A DNA stretch of 64,000 bases from Coriaria nepalensis. Taxonomy: Eukaryota; Streptophyta; Magnoliopsida; Cucurbitales; Coriariaceae. A program made the translations under genes and the position numbers. Of this stretch, positions 36,864-48,836 are shown piece by piece (the stretch's first letter is position 1; each line of letters begins with the position of its first letter). The stretch covers positions 4,025,001 through 4,089,000 of the forward strand of contig CP114487.1 in assembly GCA_027186245.1 (NCBI GenBank), read 5' to 3'. The notes beneath the pieces were generated by a model. That model saw only the letters and a list, made by a program, of their open reading frames with translations. It searched no databases and was not told the DNA's origin.

Positions 36864-37658
36864 ATGTGCGCTGAAGAGAACAAGCATTTTCAAGTTCTGG
36901 GTTTAAAGGAAATGAGTGGTCATGATCACGATCATCATAAGAGGGCGGTAATGATGCAAGGTTTCGATCATCATCCTGTCGAAGAAGTAGGATCAACATC
37001 TATGGAGTCTATATCCTTAGAGAGTAATAATTCTGTGGAATTAGAAGCCTCTTCATCAGAAGCCTCTTCATCAGAAGCCTCTTCATCAGAATTAATGGAG
37101 GGTGCATCTTCTTCTTCCACCAGCTCCAGTAATTCATTATCATCATCATCCTTAAATGGACCTCTATATGAGCTTTCAGAACTCATGCTTCATCTTCCGA
37201 TAAAGTAAGCAATTAATGCATATATAAACCCCTTGTCTTTCTTTATGTTTTTTGTTAGACACTAATAAAGAGTTGACAGGAGCTGGTAAGGATTCGAAAT
37301 CAACTCGATCTAGCGTAACTGACAACCTTAATTTGATGAAGACTTGATGTTAATTTTTGTCTCGTTGGATCAATTTTGCAGGAGAGGATTATCCAAGTAT
37401 TATGAAGGGAAGTCACAGTCCTTTACATGTTTATCAAGTGTCAAGTGCTTACAAGATCTAGCAAAGAGATCACCATCATCATTAGGGTCAGCCACTACAA
37501 GAAAGAAGATGATCATGAAATCATGCAAGAGTTATCCTCATCATCACAAGTACTACCCTAGTTATCTTCCTAGGTCTACTATATCAAAGAAAACAGCTCA
37601 ACTGAATAGGAAAAGAAGCTTCTCGGGTGGTTTTAGGCCTTCTGTTCCTCTAGACTAG
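36864..37658 (+). CDS. OXS3-like (OXIDATIVE STRESS 3 family) nuclear stress protein
   Basis: Two exons (36864-37204, 37382-37658) give 205 residues. The conserved OXS3-family signature spans the splice: GPLYELSELMLHLPIK at the end of exon 1 and RGLSKYYEGKSQSFTCLSSV, then LQDLAKR in exon 2, all of which the family keeps. The N-terminal half is His/Asp- and Ser-rich, with three in-frame 15-bp repeats (EASSS). The C-terminal tail is basic (RKKMIMKSCK, KKTAQLNRKRSFSGGFRP), consistent with nuclear location. OXS3 members protect against heavy-metal and oxidative stress and have been linked to chromatin or transcription; the biochemical role is not settled. The start is the first ATG of an open frame ending in a clean donor. 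Confidence 0.9.
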
Positions 37659-38908
37659 CACTTCTTAAGTTTCAATAAATTTAAATGATTTATTTATCTT
37701 CACTAATCTCCACTGACTTTTAGTTAATCCGTACGGACAGGAACGAATCCAAATTCTTGATTTTGTACGAGAGCATGATAATTAAAAGAGAGGCATATTC
37801 TATAACATGTGAATCGTTGATAATTGGTGTCTTCTTTTGTAATTCTTGTTCATCACGTGTTAATGACATTTTCATCTTTCACCACAAAAGTGAAAAAATT
37901 TAAATAATGTTTCAGAAAAATATTCAAAGTCTCCGAGTCCCAAATCTATATATATCAAAATTTCCATAAATTAATAATCTTTTTTAAAAGAAAATCTTTC
38001 GTCAGCCATGATTTATAAATAATATATTAAATTAATAATAAAAATTTATAAAATAAATATATTTAAAAAATTTATAAAAATATTTATAAAATATATAAAT
38101 TAATAATAAAGTTTTCAAAATTAATATCTAATTTAAATATTATCTCTAATTTTTTTTAAATACCGCAAAAAGTTCTAATTTAATTTTCATATATTACAAT
38201 AAAATTATTCAATGTTATCATCGTTTTTTTTGTTTTTTTTTTTCATCAAACAATTTCCATAATGGTCCTAAAATCTTGTTTCTTGAAGAAAATTTTCCAA
38301 TCTTTTATTTTTAGCATAATTTTGTCCACATAATGATATCATTTTATAAAGTTATCAACATAAAAAGTTAGTGTCTCTAGATACTAAATTCATCGTATTT
38401 GAAATAAAAACTAAGTTTTTGATAATTTATATGAAAAAATTAATCTATTGAAACAATTGTTATGATTTTTAATTAAATTTAAAATTTGTAAGATTAAAAC
38501 ATAATAGATTTCTTTTTCTATACTCATCTTGGGTTAATTTTCATATTTTTATTAGTTTTTAAATAAGTTTAATAAATTTAAAATATAGTGATAAATTAAT
38601 AAATTATTAATTAACTCATATATTAATTAACTAATTTATCGATATTTTAATATTTTATTTAATTAATTAATTTTTTAAATTCCATATCTATAAATTTAGA
38701 AGATTTTTTGACTCATGGGGTATAATTAACCTATAAGCAGACGCTTATAGACATAACCAAAAAAATTCTTACACCAGTAAGATTCTTAGATTCAGATCCT
38801 GTTTTTCTACAATGGGGCTGAATTCTTTTTCACCAGTAAAAAAAAAAGAAGGATAATCTAAAGCAAATGTTCCTTTTGGTATCAATTATGCAATTTTCAT
38901 TATCATCA
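37659..38908. other. AT-rich intergenic DNA
   Basis: Convergent 3' UTRs of the OXS3-like and ArgRS genes flank a very AT-rich stretch. I see no coding, clear repeat unit or RNA gene. Confidence 0.6.
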
Positions 38909-41900
38909 TCATATCTTGTAAACAGGCACTATCCCCAACAGGTAAAAACATTTCCTCATAACTGTGCCCGTTGCTTCACATAGCAATAGTCTACTTGTTT
39001 CTTCTGCCGAGCCGACCACCTGACCGATTATTTCATCTCAGTCATTAGAAGGTACAAAAAAAAAGAAAAGTTTCTTGCACAACAAGCTACATATTCAAAG
39101 CATTTATTCAATCCCGCGAGAGGAACACCATAAAAAAATAAGAGATTCTTAGGGAAAGAGAAAGCTTTTACCTGACAATTGGAATAGAATCGCTTGGTGA
39201 ATATTTCTGAAAGGTTGTACAAGTATTCACACAACACATTGGGCAAGAGATTGGTGCAGGCCTCCTCAACGACCTGAAAAGTGAAGGGATCTCAATGCAT
39301 TGAGTTTGTGATTACGAACAGTCATTTGCAGGTTATACAAAGATCAAGAAGCGTGGGAGCAATTAGGTACTAAGATGCATGTATTACCTCCGAAAACTGG
39401 AGCAAGTTAAGCCCCAACACACGTTCCTCTTCGTGTTCCAATACTATAGTCCCCGTCTGAACAAAAATTTAAATATTTCATTTATAAAAAAATTCAACTA
39501 TTTTCAGTGGCTGAAATATGCTCAAGAAAAGGAGAAAATGTTGGTCACATAATTTAGAGTGAAAATCACTGCCATCAGGATTAAAAAGGACTGCTTAATC
39601 ATAAACCATACAAGAATTGTCACTTGTAGATTACTTGAATCTTTCAAACAACGGCCAACCAGAATAGATGAATAACAAATCACTTGAACAAAAAACTAGT
39701 AAAATGAGGCAAACTTACTTTCTTCAACTCCTCGATATCTTTACCAGATTTCCTGATGATTGAACAAATACGAGCATGAGCATAAAGCAGGTACACAGCA
39801 GTGTTGCCCTGATTAAAAACAACTTGCAGAGCATAAGATATAGATTACAATATATGAGTACCAAATAGCCAGACTGCCTCAAAAACAGAGGAGAGTCTTC
39901 GTCTCAAATTGATTTTTTGCATAAAATAAGCTATTGAAAATGTACCTTATCATTAAGCATCTGATCAAAGTTAAATGTGTAATTAGTCAGTCTATTGTTC
40001 TTCAAATCAGCATATCTGCCAGGAGAAATACATAAATAAATCAAGTGTTACAAAAGCTCGAAATCAGAGAATCAGGCTGACATCAGTAACCAAACAATAG
40101 AAGCAGTACAAGGAACAAAGAGGTAAAAAGTTCTAGTGGTAGACAAATGGCACAACTTTTATATCAAATAAAGATATTTATTCCCCGCCAAATAACATAC
40201 AGAAGATTACGGACCCGCAAATCATAACATTTTATGATGCATTCAAATAATTTCTTTATTCCCAATTCCCTATTCACAAATTGATAGGAACTTATAATGA
40301 TTCTAAAATTCCTAATCAAGACCTTACTTATAAGAGCTCCAAACTTCCCATGATTTTCTCCTGAAGTCGAAGTATCTCAAAAACAATACAAGTTCTTTGA
40401 ATTATTATAACAAAAAGTTGTTTATAAAGATCCAGATTTCTCAATTTGCACATCAGCAAATAACACTCTTCATGTCCACATAGAACTAAGCTAACAAACG
40501 GATGGGAACTTACTTAACAGCACCATAACCAACAGCCTCAGCAATTTGTTCAAGCTCCTCTGATGTCCACTCCGTAGCTTTCTCTAATAAAGATTAAAAA
40601 CTATCAAGATTATAGATTCAGAGATGTTATGGTTGTAACTTGCAACAATGCTTTAACAAGTACTTGAGACACATTCAACATGATGTGAGATTTCTTTTTT
40701 AGAAATAACAGATCTAAAGAACTTCTATAGCAACCTCATAATACATAATTCAATAACATACCACGTTCAATTAATGCTGTTTTACTGCGACTCTTGGCTT
40801 CATCCAGTAAATCAACTAACCGGACCACTTCAGTATTACGTGTCCGAAATCGCTTTCCATCTTCTCCAAGAACAAGACCAAAACCAACATGTGTGGCTTT
40901 GGGGTGCACATTATCTTCAATTGGAAGCCAGCCTGCACGTTTAGCAGCCTGAAATGGAAAGACATAATTTCCTTAAAGTTGGCTTATTCTAACTAGTCAG
41001 CATTAAATAGATTACAGAGAATCAAAATATGCAGTTGTTGCAGCCAAAAAAATGAATAAAGGTTTCTTAAAGCAAAGTTAGCAACAAACAATAACTGGTG
41101 AAAAATTGTATAAAAATTGCTATAGTTAAAAAAGGTAAGACTTCTTCCGGAAAAAGAAAAGACTAAAAAGCAGCACAAGACAAGATGCAACATACCTTGA
41201 ATACCATGTCAAAATGCTGCTGCTGACCAACATCAGTAACATATATGATCCATTCAGCCTTCTCTTCATTAAGGCGATACCTACACATAGCAAGGAATGG
41301 AGCCAGTAAAAATTACTTCAGCTCATTCATACCCATTATACAATGGCCATGGGAGTGAAAGAAGCACAAGACCAATATTATTTCAGCTCCTTCATATAGA
41401 CTATATAATGGGAGTCGAAGAAGTCCAAGACCATTTTTTCTTTATAATCGCTAGACCAGGATTAACATAAATATTACAAATCACCTCAAGTTACGCAACA
41501 CCAGAAAGCCTGCCAACTGAATTTAAAAGGACAATACAAACTAACCAAATGGCTGTTAGATCAGTTGAAGCATAGTTGTAGCCACCATCGCTCTTCACTA
41601 CAATAAGAGGTATGTTTACCCCTTCAATGAAGATCACACAAGCACCTTCACTCTCCTCAACTAGTCCTTTATCACTTAATTCTTTTATCACATTAGGGAT
41701 GAATGGATTGTAAAAGCTCTCCCCCTGTAAGCAAGGGAAATACTTCAGAGCTTAAGCTAAGTGACTAAACAGCCAGCAGTTATCATGGAGGAAATATATG
41801 GCAATTGAAGCTCAGGCTGCTCACCCACATTCATTGCTAAACAAGAAAAGAGAAAAAGGAGGAGCCCAAACCCTTCTCTAGCCATGTTTAAAGTGAAATG

Positions 41901-44209
41901 AAAAATGAATAATTGTGAATAGAACAAGTTTGACGAGAATGAATGTCAGCTTATTACTTCATATGGAAACCTAAATAATACACATAATAAATCATGAATA
42001 TTACTTCATATGGAAACCTAAATAATACACATAATAAATCATGAAGTATAAATAATATAATCTGAATATCAAAGTCATTATACAATAAACTGACATAAGG
42101 AATACAATGAACAAAGAACCTAAGAAAGGACTATCCACACAAGTATTCTTGTTGCTCAAGCAGAAAGGAAAGCTAGAAGCATACCTTCTCCTCTAACCGC
42201 ACTCCAAGGCGCTCATACACCCTATTAAATTCATTCCGACTGATTTCACAGATCTGTGTCCATGCCTTGCGGTATTTGGCTTCCCCACCCTGCAAATGAA
42301 ATAGTATTTTGAAAGACATATGCTACAAGTTTAGATATTGATATTTCTCTGTTGTTTTGCATTTACAGAAAACAGTCAATCAAGTCAGCTACAAAAGGTA
42401 GAACCTCACCTGAAGAAGAACCACAGCTTGTTGCGCCTTTTCCTTGAAAGCAGGATCACTATCAAATCTCTGTTTTGATGCCTTATAGAATGCCTAATAG
42501 CACATTGGAAATTATTAATATGAATGAGTTTCTGTAACTTACTATATGTGACATCAACTAACAACAAGGAATTGAAACAAATTCTCTCTGCATAAACTAA
42601 AGAACCTTTGGTTCAACAACAAAAGCACAATGATAATGACATATGGTTATTGAGTTTTTCTCTGACCTGTAGGTCTCCAACTGCTGTTTCAGTGACATCT
42701 TCCCAATTTGGAAACTTTTCAAAAAGAAACTCAATCAACATACCAAACTGCAGTTGCAAAACAACTCTATAAGTTAACGTCAGATGATTTAGATAAGAGG
42801 AATTGATAACCGGTTCCAAGCATAGCAAATTTTCATCAGGTACATAATACTTTTAGAGATTTACCTGTGTTCCCCAGTCTCCAACATGGTTTCGTCGAAG
42901 AACTTTGACATTTGAAAACTCAAGCATGCGGGCCAGAGTGTCTCCAATAATAGTAGATCTTAAATGGCCAACATGCATTTCTTTAGCTATATTGGGCGAG
43001 GAGAAGTCAACCACAGCCCTTTTAATTGGAAGCTCGGGTGCCCAAATTTCAATACCCTCTGTCAACATCTTTTGTATACTCTGGCAGCAGAAGATCAAGC
43101 AAACGAAGATGTTTCAACCCATAACATATGGTCATATACTATCATGAATTTGACATAGACAAAGATTTAAGAAGAATGTAAGCACCTTAGCAATCCAATT
43201 CTTTGATAACTTGATATTCACAAACCCAGGCCCCGCAACGGAAGATGATTCTATGATTTCAGATGGTGGAAGATTTTTCATTATTGCCTACAAAATTGAG
43301 AAAAATGATCTGTCAATTGCCAAAAGCTGAATAATTTACAAGACGAGCAGAAATTCTAACAATCATCATCTGAACATTTAATCAAACATTATTGCAGGAA
43401 AGTCGAGTGTTGATACCTGTCCAACAGATGGAGGACCCCTAAATTGGGTTCCCTTCCCTTTGATTTTTGACCATAGGCCCATAGCATTATTGCTTCACCA
43501 AAGCGGAAAGATTAAATTAGCGCTTAGAAAATCCAAATAAAATATAACAGATACTAGCCTGACTATAAAGCTATCATACCATTGATAATCACCAAATTTT
43601 CCAGTACAGGCAGCAATTAAAGGCTCAATGTCTGGCTCATCAGGGACTGTTGTTCTGAGCGATACTTTGAATATCTTGCCTAATTGTCGTTTAACATTTC
43701 CCACTTTCTCTTCATCCTGCCACAGCATTCAAAGTTCAGCAAAAAAAAAAAAAGCTTAATTTCCCGGTTAGTACATCCCATAAAGATAATAACAGACCCA
43801 GAAAGAAGAAACTCAATCGGGAAAAGAAAAACAAAAGCAGCATTATCTTACAGCTGCCATGGTCGATACTTGCCGAGTCTTCGTTGCAAAAATGAGTCGT
43901 CTAGATGCTGCCTTCAGTAAGTCTGTCTAGTTTCAGATTGATAAAAAATTACTACAGCTTGCAGATTGCAGATTGCAAGAATTGCAAGAATTAAACTGAA
44001 CTTCTGCTTGCAGATTGCAGAAATGTATTCATCTGGAAGGAAAGTGAGAATCTAGTAAAAAGAGAAAGAGAGAGGGGGAGAGGGTTAGGAGGTTAGGGAT
44101 TACCAGTGGCAGGAAAGGAAGAAGGAGCCGCGAAATGAGGGAGGCGATTGAATGAGAAGAGCGGCGGGGGGGAAACCGGCGCTAGAAAGAGAGTCAGTGA
44201 CCCTAGCAT
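38909..44209 (-). CDS. Arginine--tRNA ligase (ArgRS), long form with organellar presequence
   Basis: Eighteen exons on the minus strand fit end to end: 44209-44104, 43922-43852, 43716-43580, 43492-43417, 43287-43186, 43080-42865, 42747-42667, 42493-42410, 42289-42185, 41724-41546, 41280-41196, 40948-40762, 40583-40514, 40015-39946, 39808-39719, 39456-39388, 39273-39172 and 39019-38909. The long form has 646 residues; from the internal ATG at 43860 it has 590, the length recalled for Arabidopsis ArgRS. It charges tRNA-Arg. The class I motif HVGH is at 42975-42964 ([20 protein letters not shown]), followed by the catalytic and insertion segments ([29 protein letters not shown]). The KMSKS-equivalent loop lies in [14 protein letters not shown]. 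The anticodon-binding domain is in the last exons, ending GIVPVYKI. The first 56 residues are rich in Ser, Arg, Lys and Leu with one acidic residue, as expected of a presequence. Confidence 0.95.
43858..43860 (-). promoter_or_regulatory. Internal in-frame start codon of ArgRS (predicted cytosolic form)
   Basis: ATGGCAGCT sits in a strong context (A at -3, G at +4) and gives MAADEEKVGN..., the usual ArgRS N-terminus. The upstream ATG at 44209 has G at -3 but C at +4. The spliced transcript between them has no ATG in any frame, so leaky scanning could make both proteins. That two proteins are made is inference. Confidence 0.6.
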
Positions 44210-44329
44210 TGCCTATGATGTATTTATCTCTCACCCGCCCCGTCTCCTCTTTTCCCCTCTCACACTCCTGTCTTCCGGTGCTACAATAGGTCGGGCGTTA
44301 TTATTACTATTTTTTTGTTTAGGGAAGAT

Positions 44330-45015
44330 TAGGAAGAATAGAGGTGGCATTCATGTCGGTATAGTTTGGATATGATACGGATTATATTGTGTTGTATTTA
44401 ATATGAATTAGCACATGTTTGGTATAGATTGGTCTGTATTTGTGTTTGTGTCTAATAGTAAGGGTACAATATAGATATAGTAACATGTTATAAATATATC
44501 GTGTCGCCTTGTGAGCTTATTTTGGCTTATATGTCTGTTTTGGCCTATGAGCCCGTTTGATTCGTGAGTTCGAAAACTTGTTTTTTTTCAAAAATAATTT
44601 CATTTTAAATAAAAGAAAAATTTTAAAGTAATTCGTAAAATATTAATATTATAATATATATTTTCTATATTATTAATTGTTCTTAATAATTATTATTTAG
44701 TAAATTAGAAATTAGTATTATTAATAATTAAAATTGTAAATAAATTATAATAAATATTATTTAGTCAAACAAGATTTTTCATTAATCGAAAGGTTTTTAA
44801 CATATAAAATAATTTTCGGAGAAAAAAACCCTTAAGATTAGGAGGCGTTTTTGAGTCTGTGCATCGGATGGGCTCAAAAGGGTCATGTCGTGTCGGCCCA
44901 CCTGCCTGTATAGTTGAGCACGACACAACCTATCACCCATACTGTGCCCGTGCCCGTGCTTTTGTCGTATCGTGTCGTGCATGCTCATGTCGACCCCGCC
45001 CATTTTACTACCTTT
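44330..45015. mobile_element. hAT-like non-autonomous element or composition repeat
   Basis: The block starts near GAGGTGGCATTCATGTCGG and ends near CCCGCCCATTTTACTACCTT. Its inner edge is rich in GTCGTGTCGTGC / TGTCGGCCCACC motifs. Such blocks are a common plant repeat type, usually assigned to hAT. Termini are only roughly complementary and no target duplication was identified. The first 120 bases after the ArgRS start (44210-44330) are its leader or promoter. Confidence 0.35.
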
Positions 45016-45019
45016 AAGA

Positions 45020-45990
45020 AAGAGGGGCCAAAATTTAAGTATAAATTATAATAAATACTTAAATTATTTATAAATTATAATAAATACTTAAATTATTTAT
45101 AAATTATAATAAAAATCTAAACTTTAAATAAATTTTAATTTAACTTTATTTATTCTTTATCCATTTTTATGTCCACCACTATCCTCCTCCACAACTATTA
45201 CCACTAACATAAACTTACTAAAATTTTAATATTTTTTCTCTCCAATTTTTTTTCTTAACTTTTTTATTTTATTTTTTATTTTTTCAACCCAACCTCCACC
45301 ACTACCAAACCATTACAACCTCATCCGCCACCATTGAACTCCACCAAAAATTTCTCTTCTCGGACAACCGAGATGGCACGATCTAAATTATTCCAATCTT
45401 TTAATGTTTGTTAACCACCACTTAATTCATGAAATATTAGTTGTCCAATAGAGAGATTTTTAGTAAAAGTTAGTGGTTAAAGAGGAGGTGATGGCAGTTT
45501 TGATGGTGGTGGGGATTGGGTATAAAAAAAAAAAGAAAAAATAAAAGACAAATGCACGATCTAAATTATTCCAATCTTTTAATGTTTGTTAACCACCACT
45601 TAATTCATGAAATATTAGTTGTCCAATAGAGAGATTTTTAGTAAAAGTTAGTGGTTAAAGAGGAGGTGATGGCAGTTTTGGTGGTGGTGGGGATTGGGTA
45701 TAAAAAAAAAGAAAAAATAAAAGACAAAAAAATTGAACGTGACACTGAGAGAGAGAGAGAAAGATTAAAAATTTTTAATATTTTTATATCAACAATGGAA
45801 ATTAGCGATATTAGTAATGGAGAATGGTGGTAGTAGGAACAACATAATAGGGTGGTGGTGGCCAGTTAGATTGAAATGGGAAAGAAATAAAAAGAAATTA
45901 AATGAATAAATAAAGCGGGTTAAAATATATTAAATTTAAATTAAAGATAATAAAAATATTAAATTAGGTCAAATCTATAATTTTAATAGT
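45020..45990. mobile_element. Element with long imperfect inverted arms (Mutator/MITE-like)
   Basis: The left arm (about 45030-45240, with CTTTATTTATTCTTTATCC and CCACCACTATCCTCC) resembles the reverse complement of the right arm (about 45840-45990, with GGTGGTGGCCAG and GAATAAATAAAGCGGG). The left arm also contains about 2.5 tandem copies of a 29-30 bp unit around ATAATAAATACTTAAATTAT. No transposase is present. Similar sequence occurs at 27660-27770. Confidence 0.45.
45376..45727. repeat. Near-perfect tandem duplication, period 178 bp
   Basis: GCACGATCTAAATTATTCC begins at 45376 and again at 45554, and both units run to ATAAAAGACA. I see one substitution (TTTTGATGG versus TTTTGGTGG) and A-run length differences. 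The high identity, in a region of otherwise decayed repeats, points to a recent duplication or active gene conversion. Confidence 0.9.
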
Positions 45991-45999
45991 CATTTAGCA

Positions 46000-47430
46000 G
46001 TCATATGAAATGTGCATGATCATTTCATCTCGCCCACTAGATGTAGACCCACTCCAAAATATTTATAAGGATGAGCCTCTTCTCTTAGAAATGGGGTTGA
46101 CTCCCAACTTTTCCTCTTAGTTGTGTCTCTACTGCTTTAAACTTATATGTTTTCCTTCTTTCTTTTTCTCTTTTTTTTTTCTTGATATTTTCCTAACTTT
46201 TCTCTTCTTTTAGAAATGGATCTGCCCATATAGGAGATAGTTGCTAGGCTTTAGGCCAAGCGTGAGAAAAATAAAGCTGAGATTGAGGTATCTCAAAAAC
46301 GTGCCCAACAAGCTAATGTTCTGCCCTCTAAGAAGAGGAAAGGTGGGACTGAGCCAAGTAGAAACAAAGATGCCACCCTAGTCTGAACATTCCCTCCTAC
46401 TCTTGCTCAGGTCAATAAATTCTCATAAGTTATACTTGATGTTCAAACCAGGAAGCATATGCCGCCGACCCGAGCCATCACCCTTACTTCGTCACGGGTG
46501 GATAATATTTCATCTATGCTAACAAGGGTGGATGAATCCAACTCGGCTTGGCTTCTTAATGTTTCCAGCTCATTGTTGAAGGAGATAGTCACAGGATGCC
46601 TAACTTAGTTTCCTAACCAGACCTCCAACTCGTTGCTAAGCTAAAGACTCGATTTGGTTGATGAAATGACCTCAGGCGTGATAAAGCTAATAATTCTTCT
46701 TACTCCATAAGACCCTTCTCTTTACTTTCTATTTCACTGGAGCAAGTACTCACAAGTATTTATGTCTCTTGCAGTTGATATGAGTCTCTTCAACTTTTGT
46801 GGCCTCTTCCCTCTATGCCAACCCTGCCAAAGTCTCCTTCTTACTTTGGAGCTTGAGAAACAAAATGCACATCTTGCTGAACTTTAGGAGGAATGTAAAA
46901 GATCAAAGGAAAACCTTAGAGGCTGATTTGAGCTAAGTGAAGGCCGAGCTTTCTAAGATCAAGCAACAGGCCATAGATGCTTCAAGGCTTCCAATGAGTA
47001 TAAAAAGAAGATTTTTGATGCTAAGGAATATGGCTTCTTCTTGACTAGAGCATCAGTTAGCTTAGTCTGGCCTGATCTGAGTCTCAAGCTTCTCAAGTGT
47101 CCTCTTGATCCACCTATCCTTATCCCTGAGGTTATGATGGATGAAGCCAAGGAAGAGGAAAAAGATGTAGATGTGGTTTGAGTCATGGATAACCCAAATG
47201 TCGAACTAAATGGTCTCGATGTTGAGGCAAGAACCGAAGAGATAGATGGCGGTCCGATGAGCGTTGAACCTGCTACCCATGCCAATGGGAGAGACTAACT
47301 TTATCCCTGAGCTTTTAAAGTATTTTAAACCTTTTGTCTTTGTTGAGCCGAACCACTATTCTTTTGTAATTATTTTTGTAATGGTTGTTATTTTTCCCCT
47401 ACTTTGGGTTAGGCTTTATTAGAACACTCA
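46000..47430 (+). mobile_element. Decayed retrotransposon ORF (charged coiled-coil type)
   Basis: Across frameshifts the plus strand reads AELSKIKQQAIDA, then EYKKKIFDAKEYGFFLT, LSLKLLKCPLDPP and MDEAKEEEKDVDV. Such a charged, coiled-coil-like protein with an AKEYGF-type motif is typical of the gag-proximal or extra ORF of plant gypsy elements. The long minus-strand frame at 47285-46959 is the shadow of this. No ends were found. Confidence 0.5.
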
Positions 47431-47439
47431 ACAAAGGAA

Positions 47440-48836
47440 TTGATTAAACAAAGGGCCAAGGCCCTAAACCAATCCATTACTCGCCCGGCCAGGGCGACAT
47501 GGAAGGCCTAGCACATTAACTCATCGCTATAGTGGTTTTGTAAGCCTCTATATGGTCATTAGTGTCATAATTCCCCCTGTAGGAATTAAATAGGAGAGGT
47601 TTAAACTTTTCGGAGACTATGAAGTCTAGGATCCTCTAACTAATGGAGATTTCCTCCTTATTCTTATCTTGTTCCAATTTACCCTTCTTTAATGCTGCTT
47701 CTAACATCCTAAACTTCTTCCTGAAATCAACTCACGTGAGCTGAACATCACTTTCCACTCTATATATATTGTTAAACTCATCTTGAGCCTAGGAAGATGG
47801 AGAAAGAGGAGGAGATACCAACTAAGCCCCAATTCATTGCAGACGTACTGCATAGTTCCTCAATCCTCTCATCCATTGCCTGACTTATTTGGCCTAATTG
47901 ACTTGTCATAGAAATACATTGCCTCTACTATTTGAACTAATTTGGACAAAACTTTTTCATTCTGATCGACATGTGTTTTAAGGGTAGTGGTTCCTCCTTC
48001 ACCCACTTCCACCCCTCCTCCCTTAAAAAGAACTCATTGTTCTTCTTCCGTAAACATTTGCGGGAGGGGGTAAGAGATGATCCCTCTACCTATTTCCATT
48101 AGCCTAACTCTTTTTCTCTAAGTAAGAACTTCTAATAGAATGAACTTTCGAATGTGAAGACTAGAAACGTTCTTAGGATTGGTGTCAAACTGTTGATACC
48201 AGAATTTGATCCGAATGGAGTCCGAATAGCAACATTATGCCCACTCAACTAAGAATCTGCTTCTGCATAAGGAAAGCAAGGGAGTGCCAAAGTTATGTCC
48301 GATACACCCCTTCTAATAACTAAATTAGCTTTTTAAGTAAGTTATTTTCCCTAGAAAATAGAGAGTATTTTAGAGAGTGAATAGTGATTCCCTTTACCAC
48401 ATTAAGGTACCTCATAGGATGCAAACTCTGCTATATATTTACACGTGCCACCATCTGGTTAGATTACTGATAGTGCCCTAGTACTACATACCTTTTGCCT
48501 CCTTTCCCCTGACACCGTCAAGGAATAGATTTGCTCTCCACTATTCAGTTTTAGAATATCCTCATTTGTACACTTACACGGCTCATTAATTTGAACACTC
48601 AGGTCGGACTTCTCTTCTTGATAGCCCATAAGTCATTGATCCGAGAATCAAGTATCCGAACTGATTAGCTTAGGCCATTTGGTGTTAAGCTAGTCTGGTC
48701 GGCATCCCCAACCGCTAAGACTCCTCTTCTTAAATGAGTCTCGTCCTGGGCGAACACTTTGACTTGAGCTTAGAATGGCCAAACAAAATTTTCCTTTATG
48801 GCCTCCAACCAACAAGCGGGAATTCTTCCCCCAACA
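47440..48836 (-). mobile_element. Ty3/gypsy 5' end: LTR, primer site and gag remnant
   Basis: On the minus strand an LTR-like block runs 48836-48191 (646 bp), starting TGTTGGGGG and ending GGTATCAACA. The sequence just inside, GTTTGACACCAAT, corresponds to the gypsy primer-site position. A decayed gag follows (SEKFKPLLFNSYRGNYDTND at about 47630-47565). The element stops at about 47440 against the other remnant, so it is truncated. The plus-strand element at 60519 has the same terminal motifs. Confidence 0.65.

Noticed and set aside
36971..37186. Acidic minus-strand ORF
   Set aside because: Antisense shadow of the Ser-rich OXS3-like exon 1.
44148..44375. Plus-strand ORF at the ArgRS 5' end
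   Set aside because: It overlaps the ArgRS presequence exon on the other strand and matches no family.
46959..47285. 108-codon minus-strand ORF, Ser/Thr-rich
   Set aside because: It is antisense to a better-supported, decayed retrotransposon reading frame on the plus strand, and its low-complexity Ser content is a by-product of Glu/Asp/Lys codons opposite.
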